Positions 37,901 through 45,828 of a DNA stretch of 64,000 bases are shown here, in pieces. A program made the position numbers and the translations under genes. Below the pieces are notes generated by a model. That model made no database searches. It had not been told where the DNA came from and saw nothing but the letters and a program-made list of their open reading frames with translations. Origin of the DNA: Mucilaginibacter sp. OK268 (GTDB lineage: Bacteria; Bacteroidota; Bacteroidia; Sphingobacteriales; Sphingobacteriaceae). The stretch is taken from NCBI RefSeq assembly GCF_900103125.1, contig NZ_FNJV01000014.1, positions 1 to 64,000 on the forward strand. The letters run 5' to 3'. Numbering within the stretch: the first letter of the stretch is position 1; each line of letters begins with the position of its first letter.

Positions 37901-38730
37901 TCGGTTTTATCTGCAGATATCATTTCCATTAACATCCAGGCGGTAGTGGGCCTCACCGGAAGTCCGCCGCGCAAAGTCATCGTAGTATTTTCAAAACAGG
38001 TTATATTTGATGATGATGTACCGAACCGGTATAAAACACCTTTGGCATCAATAATATCAAATTTATTGGATGCTATATTAGGAACGATTTTGACTGCATC
38101 GGATGGCATGGTGGTGGTAGTGGTTTTATCCTTATTAAAAAAGAAACTGCCATTTGAACTATTCAGTGAATAAGAAAACATATCTGGCTGGCCATCGTTG
38201 TTGGAACCTATCCAACCACCCCAATCCTGCATCTGTTGAGTGTCAAAGGCGACCAGCTTTAAATAATCATTAACAGTGAGTGTATCAAATTCTGTAAAAG
38301 GAACGATAGTATTGCTAAGATAACCGCCGACCGGAAGTTCATCCGGCGCCCCCGCAACTGTTCTTCGAAGTACCCCTCCCGTTTCCAGCGCCCATTCCAA
38401 TCCCACCCAGGTGGCAACATCAGTTACCTTTATACCTGACGGGTGATATTTTAGCTGAATAGGCAACTCCAGTTTATTGGTTTTAATGGTATAGATAGGA
38501 ATGGAGATATTGGTTAATCCATTAAACATCGTTACTTCGTATGTTCCGAATTTTCCGAGGGTCGCCGTCTGTGGCGATCCTGGCATTACCGGCTGTACGG
38601 CTGGTATGGCAGACGGATCCGGAGCAACAGTTTGTGCATTGATTTTTAGCACTGATAATATAAGGAGCGTTATTGCTATGATCAGGTTTTTCATTATGAA
38701 AATTAGGATAGGTTTAAGTTTCGAACTCAA
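34948..38730 (-). CDS. Giant Rhs-associated secreted protein (YD-repeat like)
   Basis: A 1260-aa protein; the start may be Met13 (MKNLIIAITLL), which gives a clean signal peptide. Residues ~45-110 hold the conserved block TYEVTMFNGLTNISIPIYTI and LPIQLKYHPSGIKV, found at the front of Bacteroidota Rhs-operon proteins. The rest is beta-rich with scattered YD-like units (SKLKYKLINNYTL, YDGYQRLTSIKDKDGN near residue 1065) and no toxin tip. It lies 51 bp upstream of the Rhs toxin in the same direction. I infer a structural or shell partner for the toxin; this is not demonstrated. Confidence 0.75.
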   Translation of the reverse strand: MSSKLKPILIFIMKNLIIAITLLILSVLKINAQTVAPDPSAIPAVQPVMPGSPQTATLGKFGTYEVTMFNGLTNISIPIYTIKTNKLELPIQLKYHPSGIKVTDVATWVGLEWALETGGVLRRTVAGAPDELPVGGYLSNTIVPFTEFDTLTVNDYLKLVAFDTQQMQDWGGWIGSNNDGQPDMFSYSLNSSNGSFFFNKDKTTTTTMPSDAVKIVPNIASNKFDIIDAKGVLYRFGTSSSNITCFENTTMTLRGGLPVRPTTAWMLMEMISADKTDTIKFQYTAHQYTTFFDYSDQITTSEGYKENGSTPPSLWTTKTPAQAGNEYAGQEQTLKEIDFKNGKVLFDTSMVARQDFAYLRSLNKIRVLRYDPSSRLYQPLKNVQFYYNYFDPGGGGTGVSKRMRLDSVQFQDALTNKVEAYRFAYNTFSQLPGYSSRSRDYWGYYNGRPNTDLIPKMAVVRQRFTALPGAGGLESAIAFPDTVGSANRYPDPNYSRANMLTRIYYPTGGFTEFIYENNQYQGTDGLSKLAGGLRIRQITSFDRDNHVAFTKRYKYGYNENGYGAPNFTMPACVTCLPVQGNYITNYSESTNAGYAYLNSVYVYSSNATIPPTSLNGSPVSYPYVTEYIDSLGKSGKNVYQFEYVADAFGVSPGKFYQFVNGQLMITTVPVQNIIPLSPQYYMQDYSWKRGKLVEKDVYDKDNNLKYKLINNYTLIRDTTLYQVGFQAFYKIKPLIYEPGTWGNPQQCPHFSYNIETGLEKLTSSHEYVYNDPDTSKNVHTYKTFSYDPKNFEVSKSVFYNSAGEKLISNYTYPLNYTINGAPNTVLAAGIQNLQNNHIITPVIETYAQKTKADGSNLRPVYAVLTSYKSNIPLPDTVYLWKSLGVPFTPATITASAISKDLNYEKKIVYDSYAAGNITQQHLANGSNTSYVWGYNNAYPIAEIKNAAVKNVYFENFESGNGNSTAGDGKTGYYSHTGAFSKTLTGLDNGSYTLSWWEKSGSAWVYNTTTVAVTGQIYTISKNTQIDDLCFFPVNAQMSTDTFDPLIGPKSSLDAKSQLTSFVYDGYQRLTSIKDKDGNIVKNYAYNYTNQSTFGQQPGYGYNIETSATFQRACGPGYTGSFYVYTVPYGRYISMPGLDVQTQVAMDLGTNGQNAANANGTCTVTPAPVTFPLTNSTGIAGFTAVFSDQAGNNTTYNFPTSGTITVQIPQGTYSINIAPAPGNFAVHTFRLGSRPPSTGVGGGFSSVVISPSSTDNSLSIQ

Positions 38731-38747
38731 TTAGAAAATCAATCGAC

Positions 38748-39761
38748 TTAATTTTTTTTGTTCAGCATTTTTTCTATTAAAACATTCATTTGCTGTTTTA
38801 ACTGGTTTAACTGATCTTTAAGGACTGCGTTACTATTTTTTTGTTCTTTTAACTGATCAATCTCTTTCTGTTGTTCAATCAAATACAGCGTCAACTCCTC
38901 CACTTTTTTCATCAATAATTTATTTATCTCGGACACATTAAGTCCGTTTCTGATCATTTCCTGCTCCGATGGAATCTCGGGCAAATGCTGATACTGGGCG
39001 ATATATGTTTTCACTTCTGATAATGGCCGTAATTGATAATCATTCTTGAATACATAATCTGACCAACCATTCAAATCTATTGTAACAGCTTTAGAATGAA
39101 CTGTGCCATTTACATCCAGCTTGTTTTGAGGATTAGTTTGACCGATACCCACATTACCGGTATGCAATACCGTAAATACCGGGCTGCCAACGTTATTGCT
39201 CATAAAAATCCCCGTTGTTCCTGCGGCCAGATAACCGGGTGTTGCGTCACCGAATTTGATATTATTGGTAAAGTTGGATGCACTGACCGTGATATCCAGC
39301 TTAGCTGCCGGTGTCGTTGTTCCCAAACCCAGGTTACCCTGTTTAATGGTTAAATAGGTACTTGCTGCTGTTCCCCAGGATTGTATATCCGATGTCGGGT
39401 CACGTTCCCACCAGGTCCGGGTGTCGGTCTGAGGAGTAATATAAGAGCCGTCTATCGATATCCCATCATGTAACCTGCTGGTTGTAAAATCACTGCCTGC
39501 CGCGTTTCGGACAAGCCATATATTATTTTGAACACTATTAGCAGTTGCCCCTCCTACAGAACTCAGCAACAGGTTATTTTTGGCTACGCTACCCAAAGCG
39601 GTAGATTGATAAACGGCGAACTTCGCCGTGCCGCTGTTGATTCCAACACCAACGTTTCCTGTATTACTGTTATAGATATTATTACCCGCAGTTGTCCATT
39701 GGGCATGGGATAATTGTACAAAACACAGTATTGCGATAATGGTTAAGCTTACTTTTTTCAT
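38748..39761 (-). CDS. Tail-fibre-like secreted protein with C-terminal coiled coil
   Basis: A 337-aa protein with a signal peptide ending SHAQ. Gly/Asn-rich beta-strand units follow (NTGNVGVGI, TGNVGIGQTNPQNKLDVNG), typical of phage-tail-fibre-like trimeric proteins. Residues ~275-337 form a heptad-rich coiled coil (LMKKVEELTLYLIEQQKEI). It contains the YQHLPEIPSEQEM segment common in Bacteroidota tail-fibre-domain proteins. It precedes the giant Rhs-associated gene by 17 bp, so it heads this operon and may display or anchor the toxin. Confidence 0.78.
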   Translation of the reverse strand: MKKVSLTIIAILCFVQLSHAQWTTAGNNIYNSNTGNVGVGINSGTAKFAVYQSTALGSVAKNNLLLSSVGGATANSVQNNIWLVRNAAGSDFTTSRLHDGISIDGSYITPQTDTRTWWERDPTSDIQSWGTAASTYLTIKQGNLGLGTTTPAAKLDITVSASNFTNNIKFGDATPGYLAAGTTGIFMSNNVGSPVFTVLHTGNVGIGQTNPQNKLDVNGTVHSKAVTIDLNGWSDYVFKNDYQLRPLSEVKTYIAQYQHLPEIPSEQEMIRNGLNVSEINKLLMKKVEELTLYLIEQQKEIDQLKEQKNSNAVLKDQLNQLKQQMNVLIEKMLNKKN

Positions 39762-40078
39762 AATTTATATTTTTATATATTTAAAGGGAATTGGCAATAA
39801 AACAGGGGGCGTTTTTAAATATTGATTGCTTATATCAATGACTGATTATGACATAGTTATTCCATGAAGCATAGTTGAATATGCAACCAAGGTTGTCGGG
39901 ATTAAATCTTATAATATATCTGGAAGGAAAGGTTTCATGATAACGTGATTGTTTAGGTTAAAAGGCTTTGTTTTTTAAGTGTTTTTTAAACAATTAAGAA
40001 CTCAAATAAAACTAAAGAATTTATTAATTATATACAATAGCTCCTCAATTTTATTTTTCGTAATTATCTGCAGTAATA
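39762..40078. other. AT-rich intergenic stretch
   Basis: No gene, RNA or clear repeat is seen in these 317 bp. The part next to 39762 must hold the promoter of the Rhs operon (minus strand). The rest has the low GC of the decayed region. Confidence 0.4.
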
Positions 40079-40371
40079 TTAAATGGAACGTGTAGCGGGT
40101 TTGAAAAGTTCAGTCGAGAAAAAATTAAATACACTACAGAAAGGCAGTTCGGCTTCTTTTAATTGAACGGCATTTAATTTAACACCTACTGAGCGAAATC
40201 CAATGTTCTCCGCAACATCGCTGATACCCAAGAGGGAAACACCTTCCTTATTTCGCAAAGTTTTCTAAGGGTTTGTATTTTAAAATTTCGTCCATAATGT
40301 TTGGCTACCATTCGTAAACAGGTAGGACCACAATCCATTAGGTCAGGTTGTTGGTAAAAAGGGAATGCCAT
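40079..40371 (-). pseudogene. Truncated, frameshifted C39 peptidase domain of a bacteriocin exporter
   Basis: The first 45 codons from 40371 read FYQQPDLMDCGPTCLRMVA, the catalytic Cys motif of C39 peptidases at the start of peptidase-containing ABC exporters. A 1-base loss near 40245 moves the frame to one reading GVSLLGISDVAENIGFRSVG and LKEAELP, then the sequence ends in a foreign tail at 40079. The His-containing half, the membrane domain and the ATPase are gone. A relic of a double-Gly peptide secretion locus. Confidence 0.75.
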
Positions 40372-40550
40372 ATATCAGCATAGTTTTATTATTTCAGCCG
40401 CAAGGTTAATGTAACTTAATGGGTTGTAATATGGATAATCCTCATTCAACTCCTTTTATATTTAATTTATTATTATTGTTGTTTTATAAAGCAGTCTCTT
40501 TAATAGCACCAAGTCAATAATTAAGTTACTGGCAGTCAATCCTGCTCCCA

Positions 40551-41190
40551 TTACTTTAATAATTTCAATAAGTAGGACTTGGTTGATGGTTGACTCGGTA
40601 AACCGCCATTAACAGAAACAACTTTTCCAGTTTTATCAATGATAATGTATCTTGGAATCGTCTTAATATTAAAGCTTTTTACTATGTAGATTGGAAATTA
40701 TTAGTTACCAAAAAGCTATTTTCATTTAGCTTTAAAGCATTAGCCTTTGTTTCCCAAGAGGAATTCGATTTATCCATGTAGAAGTAAATAAAACTAATAG
40801 GAAAATTTTCGAGATCGAGGTGCAATTTAAAAGACGAAGGCATTTGTTGCAAACACGGCACACACCAACTTGCCCAAAAATCAATATAGATAACTTTCCC
40901 CTTATTTTGTTTTATTAAATCGTCACATGTTATTTTACTGCTATTCTTTGCAAACAGTATTGTTTCTTTACCAGGTAAAATCACTTCAACGTTTTTTTTG
41001 ATTTCTGTCTTGAAATCTAGGTCACTACAATCTTTATAAAAGCTATCTATTAGAGCTGTGTTGTAGCTCCGGTCAGTCACTGCTTTTTTTATAACATCAA
41101 ATAGTAGAAAGTCTTTAAGTTCACAGGAGAAATTTTGTTTAATTAAAGCATTTAAAGATTGCTGGTCTTCTTTATTACGAATCTGGAGGA
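40551..41190 (-). pseudogene. Frameshifted TlpA/thioredoxin-like protein
   Basis: Sequence from about 41190 down reads a helical N-terminal part and then VIYIDFWASWCVPCLQQMP with an intact WCVPC redox motif. The frame stops at 40682 after VTNNFQST. Shifting by one base continues with YIVKSFNIKTIPRYIIIDK to a natural-looking end at 40551, so one small indel broke the gene. No start codon with signal peptide is evident. Such TlpA-like proteins often accompany peptide-export loci, matching the C39 relic next door. Confidence 0.7.
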
Positions 41191-41198
41191 TTAAATAT

Positions 41199-41967
41199 AT
41201 GATACGTTATGCACTAATTGAAGGAGAAATATGGGAGCCGGCTTCCGGCCTGAAAGGCGTTGCCCTGGCTGTGGCACTAAACTCATCGCCAAATGCGGCA
41301 GTGTGAAAATTCATCACTGGGCGCATCAGCGCCGCATCGACTGCGATCCCTGGTGGGAACCTATGACCCAGTGGCACATCGATTGGCAAAATAAGTTTCC
41401 AGCTGCATGGCGCGAGGTGATTTTCCGCGATGAGGAATCGGGTGAATTTCACAGGGCCGATATTAATACTCCCCAAGGACTGACCATTGAGTTTCAACAT
41501 TCACCTTTGTCAAATGAAGAACTCGAGAGCAGGAATTCATTTTACAAAAAAATCATCTGGGTAGTAAATGCGCAACGGTTCAAAGAGCAATTTACGTTTG
41601 AAAAATCAATACCCAATCCGGCCTCCCGTTATTGGCTGGCTATAACTTTGGCGTTTTCCCTGACAGACTGGCGAAGCATGCGCTTTTTTACTTAAAGGAA
41701 GAATTACGCGCTCACGGACCGGCGGTGAGGATATACAGCATGCAGGATGATGAGCTAATGGAAGTTTCCAATGAATACGATAAAACTCAGAAACTGTACT
41801 GGCTATTTAGCTGGAAATACAAACACCGCTCATGGCTGAATAGTATCGCTCCGGTGTTTTTCGATTTCGGTGATGAATTTCTGTACTGGATCAAAAAAAG
41901 AAAACAGAAAAGAACACCGCTGCTGTACGTTCAGATTGTAAAGAAGAATGACTTCCTTGACAAATAG
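41199..41967 (+). pseudogene. CoiA-like protein broken by two frameshifts
   Basis: The natural start is ATG 41199 (MIRYALIEGEIWEPASGLKG). One lost base near 41252 moves the frame to one reading CPGCGTKLIAKCGSVKIHHW and WWEPMTQWHIDWQNKFP, then LTIEFQHSPLSNEELESR (a predicted nuclease-like core). Near 41640 the frame shifts again to FPDRLAKHALFYLKEELR and ends at 41967. The joined ~255 aa match the length and motif order of competence-protein-CoiA-like proteins found in Bacteroidota. Sequencing error could explain both shifts, but neighbours are decayed too. Confidence 0.72.
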
Positions 41968-42800
41968 ACTAAGGAAGCAGGCGATTAAATTATCAAAGTT
42001 TGTTTTTCAAACGGTCGATAACTTTGCGGAGTAGCAGTGCGTTGGTAGTATATTAGTGGAAATGATGTTTTGGTATAACCAACACACCTCGCAGATTTTC
42101 GAGCACCACCCTTTTCACCTTCTTCGAGCATCAAATGGTATAAAAACATAAGCAAAAATTCCGTTGATTCTTCAACGGCAAGATGTCTTTTTGTAAGACA
42201 AAAAGTATCTTGCCCTCCGGGGGAATTGTCAAAGACTCGCAACTCGTCTTTTCTATGGTTGATCGAGTAAATTCAATGGAAGTGATTGAACACAGCAATG
42301 AAAACCGTTCAGATCGTTAATGAAATGAATAAGGTAAAATGTAACGATGGAGCATTATAACTATGTTTCAGTATAGCGATGGAGCATTATAACCATGTTT
42401 CTATATAACGATGGAGCATTATAACATATGAACAATATTGCTATGCCTCTAATGCCTTAGCATTGTGAATTTGATAAGAGGTTATAAAGAGATTGATAGT
42501 ATGATATTGATTTATAAAACTACAGAGTGATAAAGTTATAATGATAGTTTGTTACTAAGATGTATAGGTATATGGAAATAAAAGTAGTCAGATAGTTAGT
42601 TATGCTGTTCTAACGCGATATTGATCAACAGTTACATAGCAACACCGTTACGAAGATCGTCAGTAATACTGTTATATAATCTAAAATTCGCTTGGACATG
42701 CTTAGTTAGATGGTGATTATACAATGCTGCGACCTCAATTAAAAAAATAAAAAAAATTGTCAGGTTTGGCTGGGATATGTTACTAACAGTTATAACATAT
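41968..42800. other. AT-rich non-coding stretch with iteron-like repeats
   Basis: This 833-bp gap holds no supported gene. An 85-codon minus-strand frame at 41985-42242 is not recognised. An imperfect hairpin (AAGATGTCTTTTTG with a near complement, about 42179-42212) and the 32-bp tandem repeats at 42345-42426 are the only clear structures. Confidence 0.45.
42345..42426 (+). repeat. Three direct repeats with a 32-bp period
   Basis: CGATGGAGCATTATAAC begins at 42345, 42377 and 42409, exactly 32 bases apart. The first two copies share a further YATGTTTC block, and the third is cut after 17 bases. The layout resembles iterons or regulator-binding sites. It is far too small and irregular to be called a CRISPR array. 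Confidence 0.75.
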
Positions 42801-43013
42801 CTAATCCAAGCTTGAAACGAGCAGGGTTCGTACATCAACTTCTAATACTTTCGCAATTTCAAACAGCGATTCAACAGTAGGCTGAATGTCGTTAGTACAC
42901 CATTTAGATACAGTCGTTTTGTTGCGATCTAGTTGTTCAGCTAACCAAATGTTAGTTTTCCCCCTTTCTGCTAATACCGCTTTTATTCTATTGAAATTGC
43001 GTTTCTCGGCCAT
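42801..43013 (-). CDS. XRE-family helix-turn-helix regulator
   Basis: A 70-aa DNA-binding protein if started at Met 43013 (MAEKRNFNRIK); the frame is open to 43031. The Cro/C1-type HTH is complete: TNIWLAEQLDRNKTTVSKWC followed by QPTVESLFEIAKVLEVDV. It is divergent from the sigma-factor gene across a ~155-bp AT-rich gap. That gap carries two TTAATTGCTT repeats (43015 and 43098) that could be its operators. A plausible repressor of the sigma/Cas12f-like module, by position only. Confidence 0.85.
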   Translation of the reverse strand: MAEKRNFNRIKAVLAERGKTNIWLAEQLDRNKTTVSKWCTNDIQPTVESLFEIAKVLEVDVRTLLVSSLD

Positions 43014-43167
43014 TTTAATTGCTTTTATCACTATTTACTGCAAGATAAGCAGCAATTACGAACTCGATTTTTATATAAAATAGCTTATTTATACATCTTA
43101 ATTGCTTATTTTTATTTTATAGTTGCTTTTAAATACACTTTTAATTAATTTTACTTTTATTAATTGA

Positions 43168-44052
43168 GTGTTTATGAGCATTTATTCATTTAAGAAGATC
43201 GAAGAAATGGCAGAGATGAATTTTCAACTCACTTCAACGAGCTTTACGGTATTTATTAATTCAATTCACAAAAAATTAATTTTATATGGGTTGAGAATTT
43301 CAAAAAATGAATTTGCAGTTGAAAATATCGTTCAAGATGCATATTTAAATTTATGGAATTTTAAAGACACTATTACTGATAAAGGTCATGCGGTAGCCTT
43401 TCTTAAACAAAACATCAAATGGGGCTGCCATTCCTATTTCCGTAGTAAAACGAGCCGTTTTCATCGCCAGATGATCGAACTGGATTCGTTGGAGGCTTAC
43501 GACAGTATTTTATTGCCCAGTGCGGTTTTCCGTAACGATGAAGAAGTTGACGATGATTTTCAAGATAATCGTTTACAATCTACCTGCACTGCTATTTCGC
43601 ACATCTTTTATGGTAAAGAAAAAGAGGTTGTTGAGTTATATTTTAAAAGCGGCTTAACCCATAAACAAATCGCTCTTCGCTATAATCTGTCAGTTACAAC
43701 AGTAACACTGATACTTGATAAATGTAAGGCGAAATTAAAAACGATACTGGTTTCAGCGCCGGAAAAGATGGGTACTAACAATAAGCCAAATCAACTGCCC
43801 CTGCTAACTTCTATTAACAGGCCGGACGAGTTTGAGGGCCTGAACCATGAACAAAAGCAAATTTATCATTTGCGAACAATCTCTAAATACAGTTTTGACC
43901 GAATAGCCACGGAATTAAAAATGCCTGTGTCCTACGTTCGAAGGGAATACGTAAAAGCCTGGCAAGCGGTGAGCTGTCAAAAAAAAGAAAGAGCAACCGC
44001 CGCCAAATGGCGAAATCAGCCCGCCAAACTATACACATCCATAAGCGCCTGA
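43168..44052 (+). CDS. Sigma-70 family factor with an extra C-terminal HTH, paired with a Cas12f-like protein
   Basis: A 294-aa sigma factor; the exact start is uncertain (Met3 at 43174 and Met at 43207 are alternatives). Region 2 includes ENIVQDAYLNLWNF (about residues 60-73) and the helix following it. Region 4 is near 150-190 (KEKEVVELYFKSGL, HKQIALRYNLSVTTV). Unlike ordinary ECF factors it continues for ~100 residues with a second HTH-like unit (NHEQKQIYHLRTI, FDRIATELKMPVSYV, about 225-260). The Cas12f-like gene starts 3 bp after its stop, so the two are surely co-translated. I infer that the added domain may contact the partner. Confidence 0.85.
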   Translation: MFMSIYSFKKIEEMAEMNFQLTSTSFTVFINSIHKKLILYGLRISKNEFAVENIVQDAYLNLWNFKDTITDKGHAVAFLKQNIKWGCHSYFRSKTSRFHRQMIELDSLEAYDSILLPSAVFRNDEEVDDDFQDNRLQSTCTAISHIFYGKEKEVVELYFKSGLTHKQIALRYNLSVTTVTLILDKCKAKLKTILVSAPEKMGTNNKPNQLPLLTSINRPDEFEGLNHEQKQIYHLRTISKYSFDRIATELKMPVSYVRREYVKAWQAVSCQKKERATAAKWRNQPAKLYTSISA

Positions 44053-44055
44053 TCT

Positions 44056-45150
44056 ATGGCAAAGTCACTGCATATCACAAGAAAGGTTCAGCTATTAGTC
44101 AATAGCGCGGATAAGGATTTTGTTTACGAATCTATCGGCAAATTGATGAAATGGCAGAACATCTGTTTCAAATGCGCCAACTTAATCTACACGCGTCATT
44201 TTTTGCAGGAACAGATCGCCGAGATGGTTTATCTCGCCGAAGGTACAAGACTTAAATTTACGGATCACAACAAGGATTCAGATGGAATGCTGGTTTCATC
44301 CCGAACTAATTCAACTTACAAAATACTCACTAACAAGTTCAAAGGCCAGATACCAAGCAATATTTTTAATAACCTCAATAGTCAGCTGGTTGCTTCCTTT
44401 ATCAAAGAAAGATCGCTTTACTATGAGGGTGAACGTTCGATTAAAAATTTTAAACGAACCATCACACTGCCTTTCAGCGCAGAATGCATCCGGCAACTAA
44501 GCGAAAATATAGAAACCGGTAATTTCACTTTTACCTTGTTCGGAATCCCGTTTAAAACCTATCTCGGAAATGGCTTTGATGAGAAGCGCGATCTGTTTAA
44601 ACAAGTTACAACCTCAAGACTTAAGATGGCGACAAGCTTTCTTAAAATTGAACAAAAGAAAATTTATCTCCTGGCTACTTTCGTACAGGAACAGCAAACT
44701 TATTTATTGAATGAAGAAGTAATTGCTGAAGCGTCACTTTCGCTTGAAATTCCATTATTGGTCAAAGTTGGACGGATTAGTTTTTCCATCGGCACCAAGG
44801 AGGAATTCCTTTACCGGAGACTTGCCATACAAACTGCCCGCAGCCGCGTGCAGGCATCAGTTAATGCTAATCGCTCCGGTCATGGCAGGAAGCGCAAACG
44901 CAAACCTTTGGAACATTATCTGCATTTAGAAAGAGATTATATAGATCATAAGCTGCACGTATACAGCAGGCGGCTGATAGACTTTTGTTTAAAACACCGT
45001 GCTGCCACGCTTATACTGACTGATCAGCAAGAGAAAGAGGCAACTGCTAAAGCCGAGCCGTTCATACTAAGAAACTGGAGTTACGGTCAATTAAAAGATA
45101 AGATTGCTTTTAAAGCCGCAAAAGTTGGTATAAATCTTATTGTTGAATAG
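44056..45150 (+). CDS. Nuclease-dead TnpB/Cas12f-like protein
   Basis: A 364-aa protein. Residues 1-215 match the helical recognition region of compact Cas12f/TnpB proteins (KWQNICFKCANLIYTRHFLQ, NIFNNLNSQLVASF). Residues ~220-364 resemble the RuvC fold: a SLSLEIP strand where RuvC-I GIDLG would lie (Ser229 in place of Asp), a basic bridge (GRKRKRKP), and TLILTDQQ at the RuvC-II position (Thr322 for Glu). NWSYGQLKDKIAFKAAKVGI follows. The chain ends there, before the RuvC-III Asp and zinc ribbon. It cannot be an active nuclease as read. Coupling to a sigma factor suggests RNA-guided recruitment of transcription, in line with reported dCas12f-sigma pairs of Bacteroidota. Confidence 0.78.
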   Translation: MAKSLHITRKVQLLVNSADKDFVYESIGKLMKWQNICFKCANLIYTRHFLQEQIAEMVYLAEGTRLKFTDHNKDSDGMLVSSRTNSTYKILTNKFKGQIPSNIFNNLNSQLVASFIKERSLYYEGERSIKNFKRTITLPFSAECIRQLSENIETGNFTFTLFGIPFKTYLGNGFDEKRDLFKQVTTSRLKMATSFLKIEQKKIYLLATFVQEQQTYLLNEEVIAEASLSLEIPLLVKVGRISFSIGTKEEFLYRRLAIQTARSRVQASVNANRSGHGRKRKRKPLEHYLHLERDYIDHKLHVYSRRLIDFCLKHRAATLILTDQQEKEATAKAEPFILRNWSYGQLKDKIAFKAAKVGINLIVE

Positions 45151-45154
45151 TGTT

Positions 45155-45540
45155 TAAATATTGGAGGCTGCTTGTACGGCCGTAGGGTGAGGCTTTTTTA
45201 CCTCACTAAGTAAGGGTGAAAGTTTACGATAACTTACCCACACATACAACGGCTCGCTTGTCGTGTTTAATCGGCCAAGTTGATTTTATAAAATATAGGG
45301 ATTATGAAAATGTCGCTGACAGGCTCAAGTGACATTTCCTATAACCTATAGTAATAATTTATAACCCAAACGAGTAGGTGCTTTTACGAAAAGCCCGTAT
45401 TGTTGTATTGTGCCGCCATCACGAAGCATGCAGGGTGCAGCTGAGTGAGGCCGTCAAGGACAGGTCACTGGCAGTGGCACATAAAAGGTATTGAAGATAT
45501 GAAGATTCATTCTGGCGATTTATTTAACGATTCCTGAAAT
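45155..45540 (+). ncRNA. Candidate guide-RNA locus (highly structured non-coding region)
   Basis: The 444 bp after the Cas12f-like stop hold no ORF but many strong stems. These include GTGAGG/CCTCAC (near 45188-45207), a 16-bp stem with one 8-base bulge (45294-45317 with 45328-45343, inner ATGTCGCT/AGTGACAT), and GCTTTT/AAAAGC with a 3-base loop (near 45380). Guide RNAs of TnpB and compact Cas12 proteins lie just downstream of the gene. Transcription, ends and guide segment cannot be defined from sequence alone. Confidence 0.35.
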
Positions 45541-45594
45541 CATCACGTTAGCCTTGCAGCAATTAACTGATTTTACGGAATTCATTTAAAGTTT

Positions 45595-45759
45595 ATGAAA
45601 ACGCTCCTTTTCTTTTTATTTACGGTATTTGCTTCGACCATGTTCATGTGGTCGGCAATATTCACAGGCAAAGACATTGTTACGCATGCTTTTATCGCAC
45701 TTGGCTTATGGGCATTGTTTGTCATCTATGCCACAAGAAGGCGGCATGTCAAATACTGA
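45595..45759 (+). CDS. Small membrane protein, 54 aa
   Basis: Starts at ATG 45595. Two hydrophobic helices (LLFFLFTVFASTMFMW and AFIALGLWALFVIYAT) are followed by a basic tail (RRRHVKY), a positive-inside cytoplasmic end. It lies in the conjugation-gene region ahead of a similar small membrane protein. Too short for family assignment; likely an accessory protein of the transfer region. Confidence 0.5.
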   Translation: MKTLLFFLFTVFASTMFMWSAIFTGKDIVTHAFIALGLWALFVIYATRRRHVKY

Positions 45760-45828
45760 GAATGTCTTCCGATCATGATATCCTGTAATAGGTAATTACA
45801 GGATCGACGTATTTTAAATTCCACTACA

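Noticed and set aside
41985..42242. Minus-strand 85-codon frame (RVFDNSPGGQDTF start)
   Set aside because: Overlaps an imperfect hairpin, has no recognisable domain and no plausible initiation region; too weak to annotate.
42345..42426. Short CRISPR-like array near the Cas12f-like gene
   Set aside because: Only three 17-base repeats with ~15-base gaps, and the gap sequences themselves are partly repeated; no leader or cas1/cas2 nearby.
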